64,000 nt of DNA. Origin: Sphingomonas sp. Leaf17 (GTDB lineage: Bacteria; Pseudomonadota; Alphaproteobacteria; Sphingomonadales; Sphingomonadaceae). A model generated the notes under the pieces. That model was not told the DNA's origin and did no database searches. It was given only the letters and a program-made list of their open reading frames with translations. Of this stretch, positions 8,648-16,845 are shown piece after piece. How positions within the stretch are numbered: position 1 is the first letter of the stretch; each line of letters starts with the position of its first letter. Made by a program: the position numbers and the translations under genes. The stretch lies in assembly GCF_001421505.1 (NCBI RefSeq), contig NZ_LMKL01000001.1:186001-250000 (forward strand), read 5' to 3'.

Positions 8648-10075
8648 TCAGACCATGTCGTTGCCGAACAGGTCGGACTCGATTTCGGCCACCCGCGCCC
8701 GCCGGCGGCACAGTGCCTGCTGCACCGAATCGTTGACCTCGTCGGCGCGGTTTTCCCGGCTTGCCTGCAGATGTTCGATGTAGACCGGTTTGTCCTCATG
8801 GCTCTCCCGGCGTTTTCGATAGAAGTCGAAGATGCCGCACAGCGACGGCGGCAACAGATTAAGAGTATAGCCCAGCGCCGCACCGCCCCGGATATCCCGC
8901 TGAATATCGTCCAGCGGCCACTGGTCCCACGCCAGGGGATCGGCATCCATCCGCTGCTGCCAGTCCTTCAGGAATATATGCGCGCCGGGTGTGTCGGCGA
9001 GATAGATCGTGCCGCCGCGCATCTTCCCGTCCCGAAGCACGGCAACGCCGACATCCTCGCCGATCCCGCGTAGGTACGGCCAAGGGTCGCGGTGCAGGAT
9101 GGCATCGACGTCGACATAAAGCAGCGGGCCGGCAAGGTTACGGCGCTGGTCCGCCAGGAATGCGGCTTTCCGCCGCACGACGGTCAGCCAGTCCTGTCCC
9201 GACGGCATTTCGGTCATCACGATCGGCAGGCCTAGCCGTTTCGCCGATGCCTCCAGCCGGCGGGCTTCCCGGCGGTACACGGGGTCGTCGGTATAATAGG
9301 CGACGATCGTCCCGCAGCGATCGTCCAGCCCCTCGGGCGCGCTCTGCGCCAGCGTGTCGAACCACTGCCGGTCGGTTTCATACCCCAACGCTTCCAGATG
9401 ATCGAACAGGCCCGGCGCAAGACGGAATTGACGGACGAGCCGCGCGGCGTGAACTGGATCGGCCCAACTGTTGCGCCGCGCGGCGTCGATCGGCCGGATG
9501 CCGTTCAACGGCATCGTCAACCCGTCTGGTATCGGCCGTTGGTGAAACGACGCAAATTTATGCGCGAACGACAGCCCGGTCCAGCGTGCGATCGCCCGCT
9601 GGCAGGATCCGGGTGTGGTGACGAGCTTTTCATAGCGGATCATGCGACAGGACAGGTCTGTCCGCGAGAGCGCCTCACGGACCGCGTCTGCGTAATCGCT
9701 CAGCCCGGGATCGGCGAACGACTCATAATCAGGGGTAACGTTCAGGCTGTAATCATGGCCGATGAAAGGCTGGCGATCATAGGATGCGTGGCGCGACACC
9801 AGAACACTGCGCGGATCACGCACGGTCAGCAGGATGAATCGTTGCCGCCGGCGCCGGCCCAGCGTCGACAGGATCTTGTCGATCGCAAATATGTCCTTGG
9901 GACGCTTCGTGACAACGAGGTCTCCAACCCTGTTTTCCTTATGCAGCGCGGATACCTCCGCCGGCGAAAAGCGGACCGGCAGGCCGTCCTGCGTCGCCCC
10001 CGCATTCGCCATCGCCATATAGAGCAGGGTCGAACCGCTGCGGGGAAAGCCGCATATCGCGATATTTCGCAGCAT
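8648..10075 (-). CDS. Sulfotransferase domain fused to a GT-A-like glycosyltransferase domain
   Basis: This 475-residue protein appears to be a two-domain fusion. Residues 1-240 look like a PAPS-dependent sulfotransferase: the 5'-phosphosulfate loop GFPRSGSTLL is at 9-18 and a 3'-phosphate-type segment VRDPRSVLVSRH is at 85-96. Residues 255-440 look like a nucleotide-sugar transferase fold, with VAYYTDDPVYRREARRLE near 258-275, a candidate metal-binding DVD at 322-324 in LLYVDVDAILHRDPW, and the later RGGTIYLADTPGA. The start at 10075 puts the P-loop at the N-terminus; an upstream extension of the frame adds a Cys-rich tail that I do not trust. A role in decorating a surface glycan is inference. 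Neighbours give no pathway context. Confidence 0.65.
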   Translation of the reverse strand: MLRNIAICGFPRSGSTLLYMAMANAGATQDGLPVRFSPAEVSALHKENRVGDLVVTKRPKDIFAIDKILSTLGRRRRQRFILLTVRDPRSVLVSRHASYDRQPFIGHDYSLNVTPDYESFADPGLSDYADAVREALSRTDLSCRMIRYEKLVTTPGSCQRAIARWTGLSFAHKFASFHQRPIPDGLTMPLNGIRPIDAARRNSWADPVHAARLVRQFRLAPGLFDHLEALGYETDRQWFDTLAQSAPEGLDDRCGTIVAYYTDDPVYRREARRLEASAKRLGLPIVMTEMPSGQDWLTVVRRKAAFLADQRRNLAGPLLYVDVDAILHRDPWPYLRGIGEDVGVAVLRDGKMRGGTIYLADTPGAHIFLKDWQQRMDADPLAWDQWPLDDIQRDIRGGAALGYTLNLLPPSLCGIFDFYRKRRESHEDKPVYIEHLQASRENRADEVNDSVQQALCRRRARVAEIESDLFGNDMV

Positions 10076-10275
10076 GTGGCGTAAACCCCGACCGTTGACC
10101 CACTGCGGCGTACAGCAGCACGGGTTCCAATCTACCAGCTTCGACCGGCACCGCGATCTGTTTTTCGTTCGGCATGTTGGGCAGGCGCATGGTCGACCCA
10201 TGTCATGTGCGAAAGGGTGCGGACCTTTCGCACTCACCCGTCGTTACGCTTGCTCTGGATCAGGAGCATTGTCCC

Positions 10276-10663
10276 ATAAAGAAGCATTTCATCGCCGCGC
10301 TGATGGCCGTGGCTGTCGCGACGCCCGCCATGGTGCCGGTCGAGGCAACGGCCCAGCGGCGGGACAACGACCGCCGCTGGCAGGGCGACCGGGACAACCG
10401 CAACTGGGATCCGGCCAGCAGCCATCGCGACGGCAGGTATCGCGAACGTCGGCTTGGCCGCAACGACCGGATCTATCGCGGTCGTGACGGGCGCGCCTAT
10501 TGCAAGCGCAACGACGGCACCACCGGTCTGGTCGTCGGTGCGGCGGCCGGCGGCCTGCTTCGCCAACCTGATCGGCGGCGGCACGCTTGGTACGCTGGCG
10601 GGTGCCGGTGGCGGCGCGCTGCTGGGACGCTCGGTCGATCGCGGCAATGTAAAATGCCGGTAA
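10276..10663 (+). pseudogene. Broken glycine-zipper envelope protein (ATA start, +1 frameshift)
   Basis: Reading from 10276 gives a signal peptide (KKHFIAALMAVAVATPAMV...ATAQ), an Arg/Asp-rich stretch and the start of a glycine-zipper segment (TGLVVGAAAGGLL). The frame then loses the motif. One base further on, around 10558-10561 (CTTC before GCC AAC CTG), the next frame continues it as ANLIGGGTLGTLAGAGGGALLGRSVDR and stops at 10663. The expected first codon is ATA rather than ATG, with AGGAG 9 nt upstream. Two lesions at the expected places point to a decayed gene or to sequence errors. The intact protein would be about 128 residues of the 17-kDa surface antigen/glycine-zipper type, like the C-terminal half of the gene at 12793-13932. 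Confidence 0.7.
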
Positions 10664-10688
10664 ATATCTGGTAAACAAGGGCCTATCG

Positions 10689-10719
10689 ACGGCAACCGGG
10701 TTATCGGTCGCCGTTTTTT
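10689..10719 (+). terminator. Rho-independent terminator
   Basis: A 10-bp stem (ACGGCAACCG with CGGTCGCCGT, one A/C mismatch) and a GGTTAT loop are followed by a run of T residues to 10719. It lies 26 nt after the glycine-zipper pseudogene on the plus strand. Confidence 0.8.
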
Positions 10720-10921
10720 GTCGCGCAAGATCTGTCTTTGGCGAAAAAACGCTGTCCTACACGGGCGCTGTTTGACATGGTTTTGCAAGGTCGTGACCGG
10801 CTTCTGCGGACAGACCACCGCCCCCCTTTGCGGGTATAACCTTTATAACCTTCCGGCGCACTGCCGCCGATTCGCGGCCCTCCCCTTGCGTCTCGTCGGC
10901 ATCCCCGGCACCCTTGTCGTC

Positions 10922-12202
10922 ATGCTGATATCCCTGCTTCTCGCCGCCGCCGCGCCGGCCCTGCCCGCCCCGTCGCAGCCACGGCTGCGTGCGACAGTGA
11001 CGGCGCTGGTCGGGTTCGGCACGCGCCACACCCTGTCGACCACCACCGATCCGAAGCGCGGCATCGGTGCGGCGCGCGACTGGACGGCCTCCCGGTTCCG
11101 GGCGCTCTCGGCCGGGTGCGGCGGCTGTATCACCGTCGAACGGATCAGCCGCCGGTTCACCGGCCCGCGCGCCCCCCAGGGCGTTCTGGTCGAGGACGTG
11201 CTTGGCATCCAGAAGGGCCGCGATCCGACCCGCGTCATCATCGTCGGCGCGCATGTCGACAGCCGCGTGACCGGCGAGATGGACGCGACCTCCCACGCGC
11301 CCGGTGCCAACGATAACGCCTCGGGCGTGGCGCTGGTGCTGGAGGCGGCGCGACTGTTGTCCGGACGCCAGTTCGACGCCACCATCGTCTATGCCGTCTT
11401 CTCGGGCGAGGAGCAGGGGCTGTGGGGCGCGACGCTGCTCGCCGATACCGCCAGGGCGCGCGGCTGGACCGTTTCCGCGATGCTCAACAACGACATCGTC
11501 GGCAACAGCGTGGGGCAAGGCGGCGTCCGGGTGGCCGACCGGGTCCGCGTCTTTTCCGAAGGGATCCGCGCATCGGAAGACATCGCCCAGCAGCAGCGAC
11601 GCCGGGCGGAAGGCGGCGAGGATGACGGACCCAGCCGCGCGCTGGCCAAGACGGTCGACGGCGTCGCCCGCACCCTGCCCGACGGGCTGGACGTGATGCT
11701 CGACCGCCGGCCCGACCGGTTCGGACGCGGCGGCGACCACGAACCGTTTCTGAAGCTCGGCTATCCGGCGGTCCGCTTTTCGGTCGCGGCGGAAAACTGG
11801 GATCGTCAGCATCAGGATCTGCGGACCGAGGGCGGCACCGACTATGGCGACACGATCGCCGGCATGGACTTTGTCTATCTGGCCCGGGTGACGGCGATCA
11901 ACGTCGCCACCATCGCCCGCCTCGCCGCCGCGCCCGCGGCGCCATCCGACGTCGGCATCGCCGGGGCGTTGTCGCGCGACACGACGGTGACCTGGAGCGC
12001 CGTGCCGGGTGCCGCCCGCTACCGGGTCCGCTGGCGGCGCAACGACACCACCGACTGGACCGGCAGCCGCGACGTGACGGGGACGCAGACCGTCCTGACG
12101 CAGACGCCGGTCGACGACCATTTCGTCGGCGTATCCGCACTGGCGGCGGACGGCAGCGAAAGCGTGGTCAGTTTTGCCGGACGCGTTGCCCGGCCGCGGT
12201 GA
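10922..12202 (+). CDS. Exported M28-family zinc metallopeptidase with C-terminal FnIII-like domain
   Basis: The 426-residue protein begins with a hydrophobic export signal (MLISLLLAAAAPALPAP) and is a predicted aminopeptidase-type M28 enzyme. Metal-site motifs appear in order: GAHVDSR, GANDNASG, FSGEEQG, LNNDIVG and GGDHEPF, supplying the usual His, Asp, Glu-Glu, Asp and His. About 90 C-terminal residues (from SDVGIAGALSRDTTVTW) resemble a fibronectin type III-like domain, often used for attachment or substrate binding. The start is uncertain: the ATG at 10922 has no clear ribosome site, and an in-frame TTG at 10886 would add a basic N-region to the signal. The 260 nt before it hold the terminator at 10689-10719 and no other gene that I can support. 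Confidence 0.85.
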   Translation: MLISLLLAAAAPALPAPSQPRLRATVTALVGFGTRHTLSTTTDPKRGIGAARDWTASRFRALSAGCGGCITVERISRRFTGPRAPQGVLVEDVLGIQKGRDPTRVIIVGAHVDSRVTGEMDATSHAPGANDNASGVALVLEAARLLSGRQFDATIVYAVFSGEEQGLWGATLLADTARARGWTVSAMLNNDIVGNSVGQGGVRVADRVRVFSEGIRASEDIAQQQRRRAEGGEDDGPSRALAKTVDGVARTLPDGLDVMLDRRPDRFGRGGDHEPFLKLGYPAVRFSVAAENWDRQHQDLRTEGGTDYGDTIAGMDFVYLARVTAINVATIARLAAAPAAPSDVGIAGALSRDTTVTWSAVPGAARYRVRWRRNDTTDWTGSRDVTGTQTVLTQTPVDDHFVGVSALAADGSESVVSFAGRVARPR

Positions 12203-12208
12203 AACCGC

Positions 12209-12796
12209 TCAGCCGCGCTGCCCGCGAATGATGGCATAGACGGCCCTCGCATCGGCAATGCGCAGGAACCGGGCCGATGCGCTCAGCGCCGGGGTCCAGA
12301 TTCCGAACCCCGACCGGCCGCTGAACAGCGATTCCGTCTCGAACTGGATCGTCCCCGGCCCTGCCGCCGTTTCGCGCAGGTCGAGCATCGGCAGATTGCG
12401 GATATCGAGCGAGCGCATCGACCCGCCAAGGCCCTGCCGCCGGATCAGGATACGTTGGTCTGTGACGGCGTAGCGCGTGCGCCGTCGCAACCACATGTCG
12501 TGCAGGAACCGCCCGGCGACGACATAGACCCCGACCACCAGAAACGGCACGCCGAACAGCGTGAATTCGGTCGGTGCGTCCGCCGTCCAGGCCGTGATGT
12601 TCCAGAACACCATGAACCCGCCCCAGAGCAGGCTGAACGGAATCAGCAGCCACTCGATCGGCCGCAGGAACAGGCCGCCATCCGGCCGCCCGGTCCAGAG
12701 CAGACGTTCGCCGGCGAACAGCGTGTCGTGCCAGGCGTCCGTCACGGTGCCTGACGACGCGGGGACCAATACGGGATCGGCCCGGTCCGTCGTCAC
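12209..12796 (-). CDS. Membrane protein with bacterial PH-like (bPH2) domain
   Basis: This 195-residue protein has two adjacent hydrophobic segments (about residues 45-65 and 78-98). A region RYAVTDQRILIRRQGLGGSMRSLDIRNLP follows, the typical opening of bacterial PH-like (bPH2/DUF304) domains. These small inner-membrane proteins have no defined biochemical role. Translation starts at GTG 12796, overlapping the stop of the upstream RcnB-like gene by 4 nt (GTGA), so the two are translationally coupled. It is convergent with the M28 peptidase gene, 6 nt apart. Confidence 0.75.
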   Translation of the reverse strand: MTTDRADPVLVPASSGTVTDAWHDTLFAGERLLWTGRPDGGLFLRPIEWLLIPFSLLWGGFMVFWNITAWTADAPTEFTLFGVPFLVVGVYVVAGRFLHDMWLRRRTRYAVTDQRILIRRQGLGGSMRSLDIRNLPMLDLRETAAGPGTIQFETESLFSGRSGFGIWTPALSASARFLRIADARAVYAIIRGQRG

Positions 12797-13932
12797 CGAC
12801 GGACCAGCTTCGATCCGCGCGCCTTGGTATATACCGTCCGGGTACGCGGGCGGCTGTAGGAAACGACGTCCTCATAGGTCGTCGTGGTCGTCGTCGTGAC
12901 GCTGGGCGCGTTCTGGACGGTGACGGTCGTCGTGCCGCCCGGGCCATAGCTGACCACCGGCGCGCCATAGCCGTGGTTCCCACCGACCTGGGTCGTGACG
13001 ACGGTCGTCTGTCCATCCGCCGAGGTCCAGCGGCCGTTACCCCGGTCGATCATGGCCGGCGCCGTGCGATAGGCGTCGGCATAACCGCGGTCGCCATAAT
13101 ATGGCGGCGGCGGGCCGTCGGGGGCCATCGGCACATCATAGCCCGCGCCATAGCCATCCGGCCCGGCGTCATGGCCGCGTGGCGGCGGCGGCGGCGGCGG
13201 CATCCGCCGACCGCGATCTTCAGCCCTGCGATCTTCAGCTTTGTCGATCGCATAGCCCGCCGCGGCACCGACACCAGCGCCGATCAGCGTACCACCCAGT
13301 CGGTTGCCGCGTCCGGCGATCACGTTGCCCGCAACGCCGCCGGCAACCGCACCGATCGCCGCGCCGCCGACCCCGGTATCACGTCGCACCGGAGGCGGAA
13401 CTTGCGTGAAGCCCGGCCGGGCGTAATCGCGCACGACGGCGGGCGGCGGCACGCGATCGGCGGCGTAGGCGACGTCATCCCCGGCATAGTAACCGGCGTC
13501 GTCATACCGGTCCCAATTGACCGCGCTCATCGAATCATACACCGCGCCGCGCCCGTCGATCAGCACCGCGTCGTCGTAATAGCGCGTCCAGCGGTAGCCC
13601 TGCGGGGGCCGCGCCAGCCCATAGGTCGACCAGTCGTTGATATAGAAGCGCGGTGCGTTCCAATAGGCCGGCAGCGCATAGCCCCGGGTAGGGCGACGAT
13701 AGGCGCGCCAGCCGCCGGGTGCGTTGGTCCCACCCCACCAGCGGCCATCGACCTTGCTGCCCCAGCGCGGTGCGTGAACGGTCGGCGACAGGGGGCGGGC
13801 GCCGGGCGCGGCATAGGTGGCACCGGGCGCGCGCTGGACGATCCGCTGCGCCTGCGCGTCACCGGCAAATGCCATCCCGGCCATCAGGCCGGCGGCGATC
13901 CCTGTCGTTGTCCACCCGATCGTCCGTCGCAT
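12793..13932 (-). CDS. Exported RcnB-domain and glycine-zipper protein
   Basis: The 379-residue protein has a cleavable signal peptide (residues 1-29, ending AGDAQAQR) and an RcnB-type segment (PQGYRWTRYYDDAVLIDGRG), found in periplasmic proteins linked to nickel/cobalt homeostasis. A glycine-zipper membrane-spanning stretch follows (GGAAIGAVAGGVAGNVIAGR, then GGTLIGAGVGAAAGYAIDKA). Long low-complexity regions come next: a proline run, Gly/Tyr/Asp-rich repeats, and a Thr/Val-rich tail. The ATG at 13932 has AGGGAG 9 nt upstream; the frame runs further upstream without a site. The arrangement suggests an envelope-associated structural or lipoprotein-like role rather than a proven metal function. 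It is coupled to the PH-domain gene downstream. Confidence 0.8.
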   Translation of the reverse strand: MRRTIGWTTTGIAAGLMAGMAFAGDAQAQRIVQRAPGATYAAPGARPLSPTVHAPRWGSKVDGRWWGGTNAPGGWRAYRRPTRGYALPAYWNAPRFYINDWSTYGLARPPQGYRWTRYYDDAVLIDGRGAVYDSMSAVNWDRYDDAGYYAGDDVAYAADRVPPPAVVRDYARPGFTQVPPPVRRDTGVGGAAIGAVAGGVAGNVIAGRGNRLGGTLIGAGVGAAAGYAIDKAEDRRAEDRGRRMPPPPPPPRGHDAGPDGYGAGYDVPMAPDGPPPPYYGDRGYADAYRTAPAMIDRGNGRWTSADGQTTVVTTQVGGNHGYGAPVVSYGPGGTTTVTVQNAPSVTTTTTTTYEDVVSYSRPRTRTVYTKARGSKLVRR

Positions 13933-14066
13933 CGTCGCTACTCCCTGGTTCCGCCCACCTCGCGCCAACGCACGATCTGTTAAGGTGTTGCTTACCAAGG
14001 CCGCCAGCGAGTCGCCATCGCCCGCAGCGTCCCGATTCGGATCAGCCCCAGGTCGATAGGACAGGG

Positions 14067-14549
14067 TTAACCGATCCGGGTCGACAGCAGCACGCCGATC
14101 GCCGCGCATCCCGCCTCGTCCTCGGCGTCGAACCGCGCCGGCACGGGGCTGTCCAGATCAATGACCGCGATCACGCGCCCGCCCTGCATCACCGGCACCA
14201 CCAGTTCCGACCGGCTGGCCGCGTCGCAGGCGATGTGGCCGGGAAAGGCATGGACGTCGTCGACCCGCTGCACCTGCCCGCGCGCCGCCGCCGTGCCGCA
14301 CACCCCCTTGCCGATCGGAATGCGGATGCACGCCGCCTTGCCCTGAAACGGCCCGAGGACCAGTTCGCCCTCGATCACGCGGTAGAACCCGGCCCAGTTC
14401 AGATCGGGCAGATACTGCCACAGCAGCGACGCGGCATTGGCCATGTTGGCAATCCCGTCGTGCTCGCTGTCGGTGATCGCGGCGATCGCCGACAGCAGGT
14501 CACGATAGGTTTCGGCTTTCGAGCCGGCGGAAATGGTGAAATCGTACAT
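14067..14549 (-). CDS. msrC: GAF-domain free methionine-(R)-sulfoxide reductase
   Basis: The 160-residue single GAF domain matches the free-Met-R-sulfoxide reductase family, which repairs oxidised free methionine with thioredoxin. The three family cysteines are in place: C74 (KAACIRIP), C84 (GKGVCGTA) and C108 (GHIACDAAS). The opening LSAIAAITDSEHDGIANMANAASLLW and the stretch NWAGFYRVIEGELVLGPFQGK are also typical. Length is normal. It lies on the minus strand 240 nt after arfB, with an inverted repeat pair between them, so it probably has its own promoter. Confidence 0.9.
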   Translation of the reverse strand: MYDFTISAGSKAETYRDLLSAIAAITDSEHDGIANMANAASLLWQYLPDLNWAGFYRVIEGELVLGPFQGKAACIRIPIGKGVCGTAAARGQVQRVDDVHAFPGHIACDAASRSELVVPVMQGGRVIAVIDLDSPVPARFDAEDEAGCAAIGVLLSTRIG

Positions 14550-14636
14550 GCGCGGTCAGATAGGGCGCGGGTGGCGCGGCGTCATCCCCCCGTGTCCCCG
14601 CGCGATCTTCAGGACTATGCTATCGCCCTGCTACCA

Positions 14637-14734
14637 CCCCGGCGAAGGCCGGGGCCCAGTAGGGAGAACGCTCATGACAAAGGGCTTCACGACGTCGGCA
14701 ACGCTTGCCCGATTGCCCCCGGCCTTCGCCGGGG
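14637..14734. repeat. Inverted doublet of a GC-rich palindromic repeat
   Basis: Two 18-nt hairpin elements (14637-14654, CCCCGGCGAAGGCCGGGG, and 14717-14734, its exact reverse complement) face each other across 62 nt between msrC and arfB. Each has a 7-bp CCCCGGC/GCCGGGG stem. The arrangement resembles REP/REPIN-type intergenic repeats. No coding sequence is evident in this 239-nt gap. Confidence 0.7.
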
Positions 14735-14788
14735 AGGTACGAAACGACAGGACGTCGAGAACACGGTACAGCGCCGCAAAAGTCGCCC

Positions 14789-15214
14789 CTAATCCTCGCG
14801 CACGCGCCCGCGCCCGGCCTTCACCCCCGCACGCCCCTTCTTCGCATCGACCCGCCTGGTCTGCGACGCCTTGGTCGGGCGGGTCGGGCGGCGCTTCTTG
14901 GGCACGATCGTCGCCTCCTGGATCATCGCGATCAGCCGCTCGCGCACCTCCTGGCGGTTCAGCAGTTGCGAGCGCGATCCTTCGCTGCGCAGCACCAGCA
15001 CCCCGTCGCGGGTCAGCCGCGATCCGGCAAGCACCGCGAGGCGCGCCTTCACCATCTCGGGTAAATTGGGCGATCCGGCAACGTCGAAGCGCAGGATGAC
15101 GGCACTGTCGGTCGTGTTGACATGCTGGCCGCCCGGACCACCCGAGCGCGTCGTCGTTTCGCTGATCTCGTCGCTGTCGATGGCGATGGAGCGGGTGACG
15201 GGAATGGCGACCAT
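14789..15214 (-). CDS. arfB: Alternative ribosome-rescue factor, class I release-factor domain (ArfB/YaeJ-like)
   Basis: The 141-residue protein carries the peptidyl-tRNA hydrolysis motif GGQ at 28-30 (SGGPGGQHVNTTDSAVILRF) but no codon-recognition domain. The C-terminus is a long basic tail (KKRRPTRPTKASQTRR...). This combination defines ArfB/ICT1-type factors, which release nascent chains from ribosomes stalled without a stop codon, the tail entering the empty mRNA channel. Length matches the family. The gene is 18 nt downstream of the RluA-type pseudouridine synthase, suggesting cotranscription of two translation-related genes. Confidence 0.93.
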   Translation of the reverse strand: MVAIPVTRSIAIDSDEISETTTRSGGPGGQHVNTTDSAVILRFDVAGSPNLPEMVKARLAVLAGSRLTRDGVLVLRSEGSRSQLLNRQEVRERLIAMIQEATIVPKKRRPTRPTKASQTRRVDAKKGRAGVKAGRGRVRED

Positions 15215-15232
15215 GGCGCAACCGCTCCGGGA

Positions 15233-15910
15233 TTACCCGGCGGCGGGATCCGGTTCGAAGCCCGTTCCGAAACCCGCGTCCACGAACCGCTGCGGCAGCG
15301 GCGCGGTCGCGGTGATCGGGTCCTTCGTCGCGCGCGGCACGATCAGTTCGGCGGCGTGCAGCATCATGCCCAGCCGGTCGGCCCGGCCATAGACGCCATC
15401 GCCGACCACCGCCGCGCCAAGGCCGGTCGCGGCATGGACGCGGATCTGGTGCGTCCGCCCGGTCTGCGGCCGGAACTCGACCAGCGCGCGACCGCCATCG
15501 GTGCGGATCAGCGTCCATTCGGTGCGCGACGGCTTGCCCGCCGGATCATGCACCATCCGCCAGCCCGTCTCGCGCGTGCTGACCTTGGCCAGCGGCAGGT
15601 CGATCAACCCGTTCTCGCCCTCCGGAATACCCTCCAGCACCGCCAGATAGCGCTTGGACACCAGCCCGCCCTCGAACGCCTGCTGCAACCGGGCGTGCGC
15701 CTTGGGGTTGCGCGACAGCAGCAGGCAGCCGCTGGTATCACGGTCCAGCCGGTGGACCGCGTGCGGCCAGCGTTTGAACCCGAACTTCAGGCTGTCCATG
15801 TGATTTTCCAGGCTGATCGACCCGTCGCGGGGCCGGTCGACCGGGAGTCCGGCGGGTTTGTCGATGACAAGCGCTTCGCCGTCGATGAAAAGAACGTGGT
15901 CACCATGCAT
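15233..15910 (-). CDS. RluA-family RNA pseudouridine synthase
   Basis: The 225-residue protein isomerises uridines in rRNA or tRNA. The catalytic aspartate is D56 in HRLDRDTSG; KRYLAVLEG and GRTHQIRVHA (about 151-160) are the other family signatures. It lacks an N-terminal S4 domain, so it is a short, RluA/TruC-like member; the exact target cannot be told. The start ATG at 15910 has AAGGG about 8 nt upstream and begins MHGDHVLFIDGEALVIDKPAG. Its start region faces the M15 peptidase gene on the other strand. Confidence 0.92.
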   Translation of the reverse strand: MHGDHVLFIDGEALVIDKPAGLPVDRPRDGSISLENHMDSLKFGFKRWPHAVHRLDRDTSGCLLLSRNPKAHARLQQAFEGGLVSKRYLAVLEGIPEGENGLIDLPLAKVSTRETGWRMVHDPAGKPSRTEWTLIRTDGGRALVEFRPQTGRTHQIRVHAATGLGAAVVGDGVYGRADRLGMMLHAAELIVPRATKDPITATAPLPQRFVDAGFGTGFEPDPAAG

Positions 15911-15958
15911 GCCACCGCCCTTGCCACCTCGACGCTTCGCATGCCAGTGCTTGGTGCA

Positions 15959-16720
15959 ATGCTGGTCCGGCTTTTCCTCGCGACGGTGCTGGTCGCCGCC
16001 CCCGCCATCGCCGCCGCGCAGGTCTGCGACGGCAACGGCGTCGCGCGGTCGGCCGATGGCCGCATCCTCGGCCACCTGCCCTACGGCGACGTGGCCGAAG
16101 GCGACCTGATCGACGCGCCCGAGGGGTTTTCGGTGGGCCAGCGCTGCATGATCCGGCGCGAGGTGCTGCCCGACCTGATGCACCTGCTCGATGCCGCGCG
16201 GGGCGATCCGGCGGTCATGGGGCAGCTTCGCGGCCTGTCCTGCCACCGCTCGATCGGCCGGCAGAGCGCGGTCTTCTGCCGTGAAGGATCGAAGGGCGAC
16301 GCCGCCGACCGGGCGATCTCGGTCGCGCCGCCGGGGCACAGCGAACACACCACCGGCTATGCGATCGACTTCGCGGTACGCCCGTCACCCAACTGCCCGG
16401 ATGCCGAAACCTGCATGGCCGCCACCCCCGCCTATCGCTGGCTGCTGGCGAACGCGACCCGGTTCGGGTTCGAGCAGTCGTTCCCGATCAGCAACCGCCA
16501 GACGGTAAAATGGGAACCCTGGCACTGGCGCTGGGTCGGCACGACGCGGACCGCGCCCGGTGCCGCCCGCGCCCGCTTCGTCTTCGCCCGCGCCCGCTCG
16601 GCGTTTCCGGCCAATCCGGGGATCGCGGACCTGATCGCGATCACGGTCGGTTCCCAGCCCGCGCCACCCGTGCCGATGCCACCGGCCAAGCCGACCAAAC
16701 GCAAGGCCGGGCGACGCTGA
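15959..16720 (+). CDS. Exported D-alanyl-D-alanine carboxypeptidase-like M15 peptidase
   Basis: From the ATG at 15959 the product is 253 residues, with a signal peptide (MLVRLFLATVLVAAPAIAAAQ) and an M15B/VanY-type domain. The zinc site is complete: H130 and D137 in SEHTTGYAIDF and H189 in WEPWHWRW, with the catalytic E186 in the same motif. It should act in the periplasm on peptidoglycan stem peptides. Two earlier in-frame ATGs exist at 15941 and 15905; the latter would overlap the divergent pseudouridine synthase start. None has a strong ribosome site, so the start is a choice based on the signal peptide. The C-terminus is Pro/Lys-rich. Confidence 0.85.
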   Translation: MLVRLFLATVLVAAPAIAAAQVCDGNGVARSADGRILGHLPYGDVAEGDLIDAPEGFSVGQRCMIRREVLPDLMHLLDAARGDPAVMGQLRGLSCHRSIGRQSAVFCREGSKGDAADRAISVAPPGHSEHTTGYAIDFAVRPSPNCPDAETCMAATPAYRWLLANATRFGFEQSFPISNRQTVKWEPWHWRWVGTTRTAPGAARARFVFARARSAFPANPGIADLIAITVGSQPAPPVPMPPAKPTKRKAGRR

Positions 16721-16741
16721 CCCGACGGCTGATGGCCGCGG

Positions 16742-16761
16742 CAATTCATATTTCAATTTGG
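16742..16761 (+). promoter_or_regulatory. Candidate operator upstream of the GH2-GH97 operon
   Basis: The AT-rich element CAATTCATATTTCAATTTGG stands out in this GC-rich DNA and ends 85 nt before the GH2 start. An almost identical element lies at 31762-31782, 86 nt before the first halogenase gene and in the same orientation. A related palindromic version is at 26933-26946 upstream of the ROK kinase. It is likely a binding site for a locus regulator, the ROK repressor being the best candidate. This is inference from sequence sharing only. Confidence 0.5.
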
Positions 16762-16845
16762 CTTTTTCCGGTCCCTGTGCTTGATGGACCGTACCGGCAC
16801 GGCGACGAAGACCATGCACCGGAAGCGATCTTTGAGGGGATGACG

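Noticed and set aside
3692..9073. A stop-free plus-strand frame of about 5.4 kb running antisense to lpdA, the thioesterase and pdhC
   Set aside because: It is a by-product of very high GC content: the translation is Arg/His/Asp-rich, has no domain signature, and lies opposite well-conserved genes.
10558..10561. Programmed +1 frameshift in the glycine-zipper gene
   Set aside because: Kept only as a possibility. There is no stop codon or stimulatory element at the slip site and the start codon is also damaged, so decay or sequence error is the simpler reading.
12793..13932. Repeat-protein or phage tail fibre reading of the Gly/Tyr/Pro-rich protein
   Set aside because: A signal peptide, an RcnB segment and a glycine zipper explain the protein as an envelope component, and no phage genes are nearby.
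14637..14654. Rho-independent terminator for arfB
   Set aside because: The hairpin has no T-run and is paired with an inverted copy, so it is better described as a repeat doublet.
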